A DNA stretch of 64,000 nt, from the NCBI RefSeq assembly GCF_017114985.1, contig NZ_JABXKP010000074.1, positions 106,084 to 170,083 of the forward strand, in the 5' to 3' direction. A program made the position numbers and the translations under genes. Under the pieces are notes generated by a model, which worked only from the letters and a program-made list of their open reading frames with translations, had not been told where the DNA came from and did no database searches. How positions within the stretch are numbered: position 1 is the stretch's first letter; each line of letters starts with the position of its first letter. This document shows, piece by piece, positions 25,651 through 33,863 of this stretch. This DNA is from Nostoc sp. JL33 (GTDB lineage: Bacteria > Cyanobacteriota > Cyanobacteriia > Cyanobacteriales > Nostocaceae).

Positions 25651-26244
25651 TCAGTAATTAAATCGGCTGTCCATCTCACTGCCCAAACGGCGTACTATTC
25701 CCACTGTTTGTGGCAGCACACCTACTAAAAGAGCAAAAGCAACATCCGGCAGAAGAGTCACTATTTCTGGTGGAAAATATTGTTCAAATTGATCGAGAAT
25801 CTTTTGGACTCGCTGCCCAGGCACTGGGTTTTCTGTAATTTGTTTGATCAATCGAATCCACTGTCGCCTAATCAAGTAAGCCTTCTGGCGTTCTTCATTA
25901 GATTCGGGAGTTAGTAAAGATAGATTACCTATGGGCAATGCCCTTTGGCAATCACAATCGTAATCCCCACCCACAGCAGCCCCAGGCCCAGCAAACTCTG
26001 CATGGTAGCGTTTAAAGAGTATTAATCCATTTCGTCTACGACTATTGACGATGAAAACTTCTCCACTGTGCAAACGTGTAAGGATATCCGAGCCTTGCGA
26101 TTGCTCAGTTCCATCTTGCATGACAAGAGAATCAAGGAAACTAGTTTCAGGGTAATAAGTTGATACCATAGAGGTTTGATAGCGTCGATGCTGTTCGCTA
26201 TCCATGTTTTTTAAACTTTCAACGAATTTGGTAGTAGTATGCAC
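25651..26244 (-). CDS. Conserved-looking hypothetical protein
   Basis: Up to 197 aa, not recognised. The frame begins with GTG; an ATG at residue 14 (26205) is an alternative start, and neither has a clear ribosome site. The middle is charged and contains FIVNSRRRNGLILFKRYH and DYDCDCQRALPIGN (two close Cys). The second half is helical (RRQWIRLIKQITENPVPGQRV) and ends in a hydrophobic segment (VAFALLVGVLPQTVGIV) too short for a confident membrane helix. Convergent with hisC, 8 bp apart. Codon pattern and length suggest a real gene. Confidence 0.6.
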   Translation of the reverse strand: MHTTTKFVESLKNMDSEQHRRYQTSMVSTYYPETSFLDSLVMQDGTEQSQGSDILTRLHSGEVFIVNSRRRNGLILFKRYHAEFAGPGAAVGGDYDCDCQRALPIGNLSLLTPESNEERQKAYLIRRQWIRLIKQITENPVPGQRVQKILDQFEQYFPPEIVTLLPDVAFALLVGVLPQTVGIVRRLGSEMDSRFNY

Positions 26245-26938
26245 TTCAAAACGGAATTAGCTGTTATATCAAATCAGGTTTTTGAATTCTTTTATTATCA
26301 AGAGTCTTTTGTCCAATTTAACTAAGATAGTAATAAATAGGCATTCTTTAGTAATTGAGTGATCATATTTTATGAAATATAACTAGATTTGTCTCCCAAT
26401 TCGGAGAGTGTTTTCTTAAAGTTTTTATAAAGATAAATATCTTAATTACAAAGTTCTTATGAGGGGGTTGCTCATTTGCTAAAGGTCATTGTACAGCTAT
26501 TTCCATTATAATTCATTTACTTATCTATATAAAATATCTAAGTATTATTATTTCATCACAAATTAAAACAAGACAAAATGTAACATTTCAGTGAAGTTTT
26601 CCCAAGTTATCTTTTATTAAGATAGTGATCTTTTATTAATATGATGAATAGGAATAACTGTAAAAAATATAAATAAAATATTCTTAAAAGGATTATCCTA
26701 AGGTATATACAGCAGAAGTCAGAATTGGTCAATTCCCAAGTAAAACACGCTTTCTACCTGGCTTTTAGACGAATAGTTGTGTAATTTCCCTTTCTTGAAA
26801 TCTGCTGTATATCTAGCTATTTAGCTAATATTGGCTGAGTTTTTAATTAAGTTAGTTTGTACTTTGATTGTCGATATTGGTGAGAGATTTTCTCGAAACT
26901 AATTACAACATCAAAATTTACAATTGCCCAAATAAAAT
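26245..26938. other. AT-rich intergenic region
   Basis: No gene seen. It contains an element-like inverted repeat (listed separately) and otherwise A/T-rich sequence with no RNA structure that I can support. Confidence 0.4.
26705..26812. mobile_element. Possible small MITE
   Basis: Perfect 12-bp inverted ends ATATACAGCAGA (26705-26716) and TCTGCTGTATAT (26801-26812) enclose 84 bp of non-coding sequence in a gene-free stretch. The size fits a MITE, but no second copy is in the window. Confidence 0.4.
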
Positions 26939-27586
26939 TCAGATAGTGGAATCAGCACTCAGGTGCTTGTGCAAGAACATCTGGCTTGAGCGTCCTAGTA
27001 AAAATGTATTCCAATTAGATTCGACTTTATCCACCCGATATCCCGCCTTGAAATAAAGTTGCCTTGCCTGATGGTTATTTTCCAAAACGTGGAGATATAA
27101 GTCTTGAAATCCCCACTCGCGAGAGACTTTTTCACAGCTAGTCAGTAACCCTGAAGCCACACCATTTCTACGGTATTTTGGGTGAACCGCTAAATTAGAT
27201 AAGTAAGGAAAACCTATACCAACCTGGCTCCACGAATCACTGTAACGTACACCCAATTCCACACTTCCCACTAAATTATTAGCCGCACCAGTAGTAGCTT
27301 CAAAAGCGACTAAACAAATATGACGTAGCGGAGGGGATGCCATGCGATGCCTTAAGTCTTCGTAAATACCCAAACGTAGCAATGGAAAAGCCCATCCCCA
27401 CATACCCTTTTGGGAGTGAAAGCTTTCAGCAATAATTTGGGCAACATCGATCAAATCAGCAGATGTAGCTGTACGAATTTGAAATTGGCAGCAAGCTGGA
27501 TCGATTGCCTGTTGCTGGTATGGATGAAAAAACCGATATTTCAAGGCTAATTTAGTATTGATTTTATTCAACGAAAATTTTCTCAA
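26939..27586 (-). CDS. GNAT-family N-acetyltransferase
   Basis: 215 aa. The GNAT domain covers about 35-195: IRTATSADLIDVAQIIAESF, then the central strand LSNLAVHPKYRRNGVASGLLTSCE with the acetyl-CoA loop (RRNGVA), and LHVLENNHQARQLYFKAGYRV. It should move an acetyl group from acetyl-CoA to an amine; the substrate cannot be read from sequence. The frame opens with TTG and no good ATG is near, so the first 30 residues are uncertain. It stands alone on the minus strand. Confidence 0.85.
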   Translation of the reverse strand: MRKFSLNKINTKLALKYRFFHPYQQQAIDPACCQFQIRTATSADLIDVAQIIAESFHSQKGMWGWAFPLLRLGIYEDLRHRMASPPLRHICLVAFEATTGAANNLVGSVELGVRYSDSWSQVGIGFPYLSNLAVHPKYRRNGVASGLLTSCEKVSREWGFQDLYLHVLENNHQARQLYFKAGYRVDKVESNWNTFLLGRSSQMFLHKHLSADSTI

Positions 27587-28573
27587 ATCTTCTCAAACAC
27601 CATTTAAACTTAATGAAAACTTTATATCTGCCCAGGAGATTGAACTGACCTAAGATTGCTAATTCGCTTTTCCTTGTAGAGTATACAAAGTTTTACACTT
27701 TAGTTTGGGGCTTTATAGCCTACATTTTTGAAAGAGTCTTAAAAGTTACAGCTTCATAAATTTACAATCTTTCCCTTGCTTTAGTAGGGAGGATATCAGT
27801 CTGTTTACCACAAAAACATCTGTCAAGTAGTACAGGTTTAGGTAAATGGGTAGATAAATAGCATAACCTGTCGGTAGGCATAACCTACAAAATTGTTAAG
27901 TAAGTATACTACCGACAAACTCTGGTTGCAAACCACCTTTGCTTGCAGTACTGAACTTGTTTATGCAATTGCCGCTACACTAATAGAACTTTGCTACCAG
28001 GTCATAGCAAGAGGCTGTACAGCTACTGGGGAAAAACCTGCAAGGTTCTTAATCCCTAATTTATTAAGCACGATCACTTGTCTGAATGATAGTTCTGATT
28101 GCTAAATTAGAAAGAGGTATTTGTCTAATAGTATACTTTGGCTTTAAATTTTATTGTTTTAATTTTGCTGGCTCTACCATGACTACCATAAATAAAATTT
28201 ACCTGCAAGTGTTAGTAAAACTGCTGCGGAGGGAAAACTGAGTATGCAGCTGATATCTAGATTTTTCAGCTAGCTATGAGCGCTGTATGTAATATCAGAC
28301 ATTGCTCACAGGAGGTGAAAGAAAATTTGACAAGCAAGCATCGGCTCTGTAACCCTAAAACTGACTATGAAAACAATTACACTGCACCAAAGCAAACGGT
28401 AATCGGCACAAGCCATTGAGACGAACTACTGTGAGTAAACGCTCCTACACTCAGCAGTCATGTAGCCAAACAGCCTTATTGGTCAAAATGCTCTGCTCTT
28501 ACCTGACTCAGAAAAATCCTTACCTGATCAGATTATTCTTTATCCGACTGCCATTGCAGCAGGAAGGCGGTGC
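27587..28573. other. Long intergenic region upstream of cyaC
   Basis: No gene is supported in these 987 bp. A 9-bp inverted pair TGTCGGTAG/CTACCGACA lies at 27869-27917 and overlaps a gcataacct direct repeat. At 28310-28318 there is a very strong ribosome-site match (AGGAGGTGA), 10 bp before a TTG that opens a 30-codon frame (28327-28419). Expression of that frame is unproven. The region probably carries the promoter and a long leader for cyaC. Confidence 0.45.
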
Positions 28574-31500
28574 ATGAAATCCCAAGTAAACAGTAAGCCT
28601 AAAATTTTGGTTGTCGATGATGAACCAGACAACCTTGACTTGCTTTACCGCACTTTCTATCGGGACTATAAGGTGCTAAGGGCAAACTCTGGCCCTGCGG
28701 CACTCGATCTGCTGGCTCAAGAGGGAGAGGTCGCAGTGATTATCTCCGATCAGCGGATGCCGATGATGAGCGGTACAGAATTTTTGAGCCTGACAGCAAC
28801 TCAATATCCAGATATTATCCGGATTATTTTAACTGGCTACACCGATGTCGAAGACTTGGTGGAAGCAATCAACGCTGGTAAGGTATTTAAATATGTCACT
28901 AAACCGTGGGAAGCAGAGGAACTCAAAGCAGTGGTACGCCAAGCTTTGGATACTCACAATGTCCTCAAAGCCCGCACCCGCGAACTTACCCGCACACTTC
29001 GACAAGAATCGCTGCTGAATACCGTCACAAATACGATTCGCAGTGCTTTAGACTATCGCCAAATTTTGCAGGCAATTGTCGATACAGTGGGGCATATGTT
29101 GGAGGTGGATGTCTGTCTATTGCGTCCCTTCCAAGATGAGCAGTTGGCGGATAAAGGATTCATTTATCAGAAGGCTCTTTCTGAAGAAGCAGGGGAAGTT
29201 GCAGTAAGTCTTTCCCCTCTTTCCCCAAAGGGGGATCTGAGTCCCACCATAAGCGGCGCTGTGGCTCTTTTGGCTCAGACGGTGTGGGAAACCCGCGAAG
29301 TCCAGGTGATTCACGATGTGATCGATGATGAGCGCATTCACGGTAATACTCCCGAACTGCGTCAACGTGCAGCAGCTTTTGCTGAGGCTAACATTTGTTC
29401 TAGTTTGGTTGTGCCATTGATCTGCCAACAAGAACTGATGGCAGTCCTGGCACTGCATCAGTGTTCTGTGCCTCGCTTCTGGGGGGATGATGAGGTGCAG
29501 TTAGTGTTGATGGTAGCGGATCAGGCAGCCTTAGCTTTGTCTCAAGCTTATGCTTACGAACAAGTACGTGCCCTTGCCAAGCGAGAAGCCCTAATTAATA
29601 CGATTACTAGCGCGATTCGCTCTAGCTTAGACCCGGAAGATATTTTTGCGGCGATCACCCAGCAATTGGGACAAGCCTTACAAGTCGATGGCTGTGTCTT
29701 GTCTTTGTGGACAGAGGAAGATGAGTTTGCCGAGTGTGTGGGCTTATACGACAGTTTTCAACATACTGAAAATTTGCGTAGGCACAGCCCAACCCAGGCA
29801 TCGCCAGCCCCAGACAAAAATTTAAGTAGCAATAAAAACCTATTAACTCAGAGAATACCCTATTCTCAAGCATCTATACAGGAGAATCCAATCCTTCAAC
29901 AGATGCTACAGACACATGAACCAGTGGTAATTGGTGATGTCAGCCATTCTTCCTCACAAGTGCAGGGTTTTAATTTGCCTTTAAAAATGCCAGGGCGATC
30001 GCTAATGTATGTGCCATTATTAGCTGATGGTAAATGTATCGGTAGTATTACGTTGTATGAAGGTAAAAAAGTACGCCAATGGCTGTCATCTGATATCGAT
30101 TTGGCGAAAGCTGTAGCAGCTCAAGCAGCGATCGCTGTGCAGCAGTCACACTTGTATCAAAAGACTCGCCAACAAGCTGAACGCTTACTGGAATTAGACA
30201 AACAAAAAACTGAATTTTTCCAAAATATCTCCCATGAGTTTCGCACACCCATCACCTTGATTCAAGGGCCTTTAGAGTCGGCGGTGGCGGCTGGTGAGGG
30301 ATTATCTTACTCCCAAAGTGCGATCGCCTTGCGTAACTCCCGCCGCCTGCTGCGACTGGTAAATCAACTCCTGGATTTACAACGCCTGGACGCAGGAAGA
30401 ATGCAGCCTAGTTTCCATCGCTGCGATTTAGTCGAATTTGTCAGCCAAATTGTAGAGTCTTTTCGCCCCTACTGTGAGAAAAAAGGACTGCATCTGACTA
30501 CCCAGTTAGATGAATGTTCTACGGTGTACTTGGACATGGAAAAATTTGACAAGGTGGTTTACAACCTGCTGTCAAATGCGATGAAGTTTACTCCCGAAGG
30601 TGGCACAATCAGCGTCAGACTAAAATCTGAAGGCGATCGTTGCATATTGGAAGTACAAGATACTGGAATTGGCATTCTTAAAGAACAAATTCCCCACCTA
30701 TTTGAACGCTTCCGCCAAGCTGAAGGTTCAGCAAATCGCTCCTATGAAGGCAGTGGTTTGGGTTTAGCTTTAGTTAAAGAATTGGTAGAATTACATGGTG
30801 GCGAAGTCAGTGTGGAATCAGTTTACGGCGATGGCACTACCTTTAGTTTATGGCTTCTGACTGGAAATGCTCATTTACCCGCACAGCAAGTACTAGAAAC
30901 GTCTACCGAACTAAACATCAGCCGCGCTAGCGTAGAATTGGCTGATTTAGAACTGGTATCAACAACAGATAATATTGAAGATATTACAATAAACTTATCC
31001 CCCAGTATTGACACTTCATTATCAGCACTCAGCGAAAATGAGGGTAGGCTTGCGACCATCAGAGATTCGGCGACTCAGCACTTAATTTTAGTTGTAGACG
31101 ACAACCCGGATCTGCGAAACTATGTATCTGAGATTTTTCGCCGCAACGGCTATCATGTACGGACATCTCGTAACGGTTCTGAAGGGTATGCGATCGCTAA
31201 GGAAATTATACCCAGCTTGATTGTGACTGACTTAATGATGCCCTTGGTGAGCGGACTTGAGATGATTCAGATGATCCGCAATGACGAGAAGCTGAAAGGA
31301 ACACCAATAGTTCTGCTGACTGCGAAAGTAGATGAGGAAACCCGCATCGAAGGTACAGAACATGGGGCGGATGCTTATTTAGCAAAACCATTCAATGACC
31401 GGGAACTTTTGGCGGAAGTTCGGAATCTTTTAGGATTGAAGGAAAATGAACGACGAATTATAGAGTTAAATACTTATCTAACAGAATCGGTGCTAAAGCG

Positions 31501-32158
31501 CTTTTTGCCGGCTGTGTTGGTGCAAAAAGCCGCAACGGGGGATTTAACGTTAGATTTGCGCCCAGAACCACGCTTAATTACAGTTTTGTTTAGTGATATC
31601 GTCGGTTTTACACAGCTAGCAAATACTCTCAGATCCCGACGAGTAGCAGAGTTGCTAAATGAATATTTAGCAGCCATGACCAAGGTTGTATTTGCCAATG
31701 GCGGCACTGTAGATAAATTTATGGGAGATGCTATCTTAGCTTTATACGGAGCGCCGGAAGAACTAACCCCCAATGAACAGGTGCGTCGTGCCATCAATAC
31801 AGCAAGAGCAATGCACCGCGCACTGGCTGAGTTGAACCAGCGCTGGCAAGACCAAGGTGTATTCGATGGACACAAACTTACTAGCGTACAGTTTCGCTGC
31901 GGTATCCACCAAGGTACTGCTGTTGTGGGGATGTTTGGTAGCGCTGAACGTGCCGATTATACTGCTATTGGCCCAAGTGTGAATATTGCTGCAAGGTTGC
32001 AAGCTGCCGCCGTTCCCGGTACGATCCTGGTTTCTGCTGCCGTGGCAGATTATTTGCAGGAAGAAGAAATTACTAAAGGTAGTTCGCTAGAACTTAAAGG
32101 AGTAGATGAAACGGTTTTGACCTTTGCTGTTACACCAGAGATAATGGTTAATCGCTAA
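28574..32158 (+). CDS. cyaC: CyaC-type hybrid sensor kinase / adenylate cyclase
   Basis: 1194 aa, with domains in the order known from cyanobacterial CyaC. Receiver 1 (D15, D16, phospho-acceptor D59 in ISDQRMP, T87, K110), two GAF domains (about 150-330 and 345-535), HisKA with H554 in NISHEFRTP, HATPase (about 660-770), receiver 2 (phospho-acceptor D886 in VTDLMMP), and a class III cyclase (about 995-1180). The cyclase keeps both metal Asp (FSDIVGF D1008, FMGD D1052), the adenine-selecting K1048 and DYTAIG. It should make cAMP under phosphorelay control; in Anabaena, CyaC links phytochrome light signals to cAMP. LSPLSPKGDLS in GAF1 (about 29209-29245) looks like an inserted ttccccaaaggggga repeat. 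A GGAAGG site precedes the ATG. Confidence 0.9.
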   Translation: MKSQVNSKPKILVVDDEPDNLDLLYRTFYRDYKVLRANSGPAALDLLAQEGEVAVIISDQRMPMMSGTEFLSLTATQYPDIIRIILTGYTDVEDLVEAINAGKVFKYVTKPWEAEELKAVVRQALDTHNVLKARTRELTRTLRQESLLNTVTNTIRSALDYRQILQAIVDTVGHMLEVDVCLLRPFQDEQLADKGFIYQKALSEEAGEVAVSLSPLSPKGDLSPTISGAVALLAQTVWETREVQVIHDVIDDERIHGNTPELRQRAAAFAEANICSSLVVPLICQQELMAVLALHQCSVPRFWGDDEVQLVLMVADQAALALSQAYAYEQVRALAKREALINTITSAIRSSLDPEDIFAAITQQLGQALQVDGCVLSLWTEEDEFAECVGLYDSFQHTENLRRHSPTQASPAPDKNLSSNKNLLTQRIPYSQASIQENPILQQMLQTHEPVVIGDVSHSSSQVQGFNLPLKMPGRSLMYVPLLADGKCIGSITLYEGKKVRQWLSSDIDLAKAVAAQAAIAVQQSHLYQKTRQQAERLLELDKQKTEFFQNISHEFRTPITLIQGPLESAVAAGEGLSYSQSAIALRNSRRLLRLVNQLLDLQRLDAGRMQPSFHRCDLVEFVSQIVESFRPYCEKKGLHLTTQLDECSTVYLDMEKFDKVVYNLLSNAMKFTPEGGTISVRLKSEGDRCILEVQDTGIGILKEQIPHLFERFRQAEGSANRSYEGSGLGLALVKELVELHGGEVSVESVYGDGTTFSLWLLTGNAHLPAQQVLETSTELNISRASVELADLELVSTTDNIEDITINLSPSIDTSLSALSENEGRLATIRDSATQHLILVVDDNPDLRNYVSEIFRRNGYHVRTSRNGSEGYAIAKEIIPSLIVTDLMMPLVSGLEMIQMIRNDEKLKGTPIVLLTAKVDEETRIEGTEHGADAYLAKPFNDRELLAEVRNLLGLKENERRIIELNTYLTESVLKRFLPAVLVQKAATGDLTLDLRPEPRLITVLFSDIVGFTQLANTLRSRRVAELLNEYLAAMTKVVFANGGTVDKFMGDAILALYGAPEELTPNEQVRRAINTARAMHRALAELNQRWQDQGVFDGHKLTSVQFRCGIHQGTAVVGMFGSAERADYTAIGPSVNIAARLQAAAVPGTILVSAAVADYLQEEEITKGSSLELKGVDETVLTFAVTPEIMVNR

Positions 32159-32204
32159 AATTTAGCTGGGAATAGAAGAAGCCCCACATCTGACCTGAAA
32201 GGCA

Positions 32205-32350
32205 GTGTGGGATGAATTTTGGGCAATGATAGCGAAGCGGTAGCGAGTCATCGAGCGTCGGAATTGATCAACGAGCGATAGCAAACGCAGTTTACTCACC
32301 AATGTTGGTCGATGATAGCGCAGCCTCTTCGAGTCCGCGAGCGTCGGAAT
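32205..32350. repeat. Duplicated dispersed repeat at the end of the RHH gene
   Basis: Two related copies (gatagcg...gagt...cgagcgtcggaatt) lie at about 32227-32264 and 32313-32351. The second copy forms the 3' end of the RHH reading frame and supplies its last residues. Confidence 0.6.
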
Positions 32351-32489
32351 TGCCTATCTCTGGGATTTTTAATGAGTCAATAAGGTCTTCAATAACGTGA
32401 GTCATCGTCGTATCCTTCATTGTTGCGTATAAACGAAGCTTATCCATTCTACGTTTGCTCATCCGTATTCTTAAATAATCTTCTTTCAT
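32292..32489 (-). CDS. Ribbon-helix-helix protein next to tnpB
   Basis: 65 aa. MKEDYLRIRMSKRRMDKLRLYATMKDTTMTHVIEDLIDSL has the beta-strand then two-helix pattern of RHH (CopG/MetJ-type) DNA-binding proteins. The tail after IPEIGN (SDARGLEEAALSS) comes from a dispersed repeat, so the ancestral protein was probably about 45-50 aa. The start has an ideal GAGGAG site, and that site lies in a tandem 11-bp duplication (32493-32514). Divergent from tnpB across 60 bp. Small RHH genes beside IS200/IS605-type tnpB genes are seen in cyanobacteria; a role as repressor of both genes is my inference. Confidence 0.7.
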   Translation of the reverse strand: MKEDYLRIRMSKRRMDKLRLYATMKDTTMTHVIEDLIDSLKIPEIGNSDARGLEEAALSSTNIGE

Positions 32490-32492
32490 AAT

Positions 32493-32530
32493 ATCTCCTC
32501 AATATCTCCTCAATTATGTTAACATGAGGA
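32493..32530. promoter_or_regulatory. Possible operator / duplicated ribosome site between RHH and tnpB
   Basis: Two adjacent 11-bp direct repeats ATCTCCTCAAT (32493-32503, 32504-32514) each carry, on the minus strand, a GAGGAG ribosome-site match for the RHH gene. An inverted pair TCCTCA (32507-32512) / TGAGGA (32525-32530) overlaps them, as does the palindrome GTTAAC (32518-32523). RHH repressors bind such short repeats, so this is a plausible auto-operator. Confidence 0.4.
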
Positions 32531-32549
32531 TACAAGGAGGTAGTGAAAA

Positions 32550-33797
32550 GTGTTGAAAGCAACTAAGGTAAGATTGTGCCCAACAACTCAACAAGAAATA
32601 GCTTTAGCCAAATCGTTTGGTTGTGCAAGATGGTACTGGAACTATGCTTTAAATGCTTGTATTCAACACTACGAAGAAACCGGAAAATCATTAAACAAGA
32701 GTGTTTACAAAGCTTACTTGCCTCAATTAAAAGTAGAACATCCTTGGTTAAAGCAAGATTGCTATTCGTCGGTTTTGCAATGCGTAGCTATTAACCTAGA
32801 TAAGGCATATAAAAACTTTTTTGTTCGCGTAGCGTCTCCCTCAGGAGAGGGAAGGGCTAAGTTCCCTAAATTCAAATCCAAAAACCATAAACAGTCGATT
32901 CAATATCCGCAAAATGTCAAAATTGTAGGAAATTGTTTAAATATTCCCAAAATGGGAGAAGTGAAAACGATATTTCACCGACCGATTCAAGGGAAAATCA
33001 AAACGGTTACTATCAGCAAGACTCCTACGGATAAATATTTTGCTTCTATCCTATGTGAAGTGGAAGGTGAATCCAATCAATCAACTGGCGACAAGACGTT
33101 GGGTATTGACTTGGGGTTAAAGGAATTTGCTATTGTTCATGATGGAGAGCAAGTTACCAAGTATTCCAACCCTAAACACTTGAGACGACATGAGAAAAAT
33201 CTAGCACGTAAACAGAAAAAATTTGCACGTAAAGTAAAAGGGAGTAAGTCAAGGCAGAAACATAAAAAACTAGTAGCCAAGGTTCACGAAAGAGTATCAA
33301 ATTCCCGCCAAGACTTTCTGCATAAACTAAGCAGGAAGCTGGTAGATGAAAGCCAAGTTATCATTGTGGAAAATCTCAATGTAAAGGGAATGGTACGGAA
33401 CCGGAAGCTAGCAAAATCAATATCTGACGTGGGATGGGGAACCTTTGTTAATTTCCTTGACTACAAGCTGAAACAACAAGACGGTCAACTTATAGAAATA
33501 GGAAGATTCTTTCCCAGCTCAAAAACCTGTTCATGCTGTAGTCACGTCGTTGATGAGTTGACATTGGATGTACGTGAGTGGGATTGCCCATCATGCAATA
33601 CTCATCATGACCGTGATGGTAATGCAGCATTAAACATCAGAAAAGAAGGGATGCGGATATTGCAAAACAATGGCGGAGGGAACCCCGTTATTGCCGTGCC
33701 GAGGAAGAGTAAGACCAATAATAAGCCGCAAGGTGGAAAGGCATCTATCGTTGAAGCCGGAAGCCTACACAGTACTGTACTCAGTCAGTGTAGGTAG
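32550..33797 (+). CDS. tnpB: TnpB, RNA-guided nuclease of an IS200/IS605-type element
   Basis: 415 aa. GTG start 9 bp after AAGGAGG. The helix-turn-helix-like N-terminus (TKVRLCPTTQQEIALAKSFG) is normal. RuvC residues are all present: D in LGIDLGLKEFA, E in IIVENLNVKGM, D in HDRDGNAALNI. The zinc finger has CSCC and CPSC. So the nuclease appears intact. No TnpA (Y1 transposase) is near, so the element cannot move by itself. Residues about 92-102 (VRVASPSGEGR, 32823-32855) come from an in-frame dispersed repeat (gttcgcgtagcgtctccctc). TnpB proteins cut DNA guided by a short RNA made from the element's right end. Confidence 0.92.
   Translation: MLKATKVRLCPTTQQEIALAKSFGCARWYWNYALNACIQHYEETGKSLNKSVYKAYLPQLKVEHPWLKQDCYSSVLQCVAINLDKAYKNFFVRVASPSGEGRAKFPKFKSKNHKQSIQYPQNVKIVGNCLNIPKMGEVKTIFHRPIQGKIKTVTISKTPTDKYFASILCEVEGESNQSTGDKTLGIDLGLKEFAIVHDGEQVTKYSNPKHLRRHEKNLARKQKKFARKVKGSKSRQKHKKLVAKVHERVSNSRQDFLHKLSRKLVDESQVIIVENLNVKGMVRNRKLAKSISDVGWGTFVNFLDYKLKQQDGQLIEIGRFFPSSKTCSCCSHVVDELTLDVREWDCPSCNTHHDRDGNAALNIRKEGMRILQNNGGGNPVIAVPRKSKTNNKPQGGKASIVEAGSLHSTVLSQCR
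33764..33794 (+). ncRNA. Right-end hairpin, probable part of the TnpB guide RNA
   Basis: CCTACAC (33764-33770) pairs with GTGTAGG (33788-33794), spanning the last codons of tnpB; the sequence then reads TAGTTCAC. In IS200/IS605 elements the guide RNA (omega RNA) covers the 3' end of tnpB and the right-end hairpin, with the guide just outside. The exact end is inferred, not seen. Confidence 0.45.
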
Positions 33798-33863
33798 TTC
33801 ACACTGGTATTTTAAAGCATTAACAATGAGTAAGAGTGCGTAATCATATCCAGTTTCTATAAT

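Noticed and set aside
27893..28105. Plus-strand frame of 70 codons starting TTG
   Set aside because: No ribosome site, no recognisable pattern, and an inverted repeat at its start.
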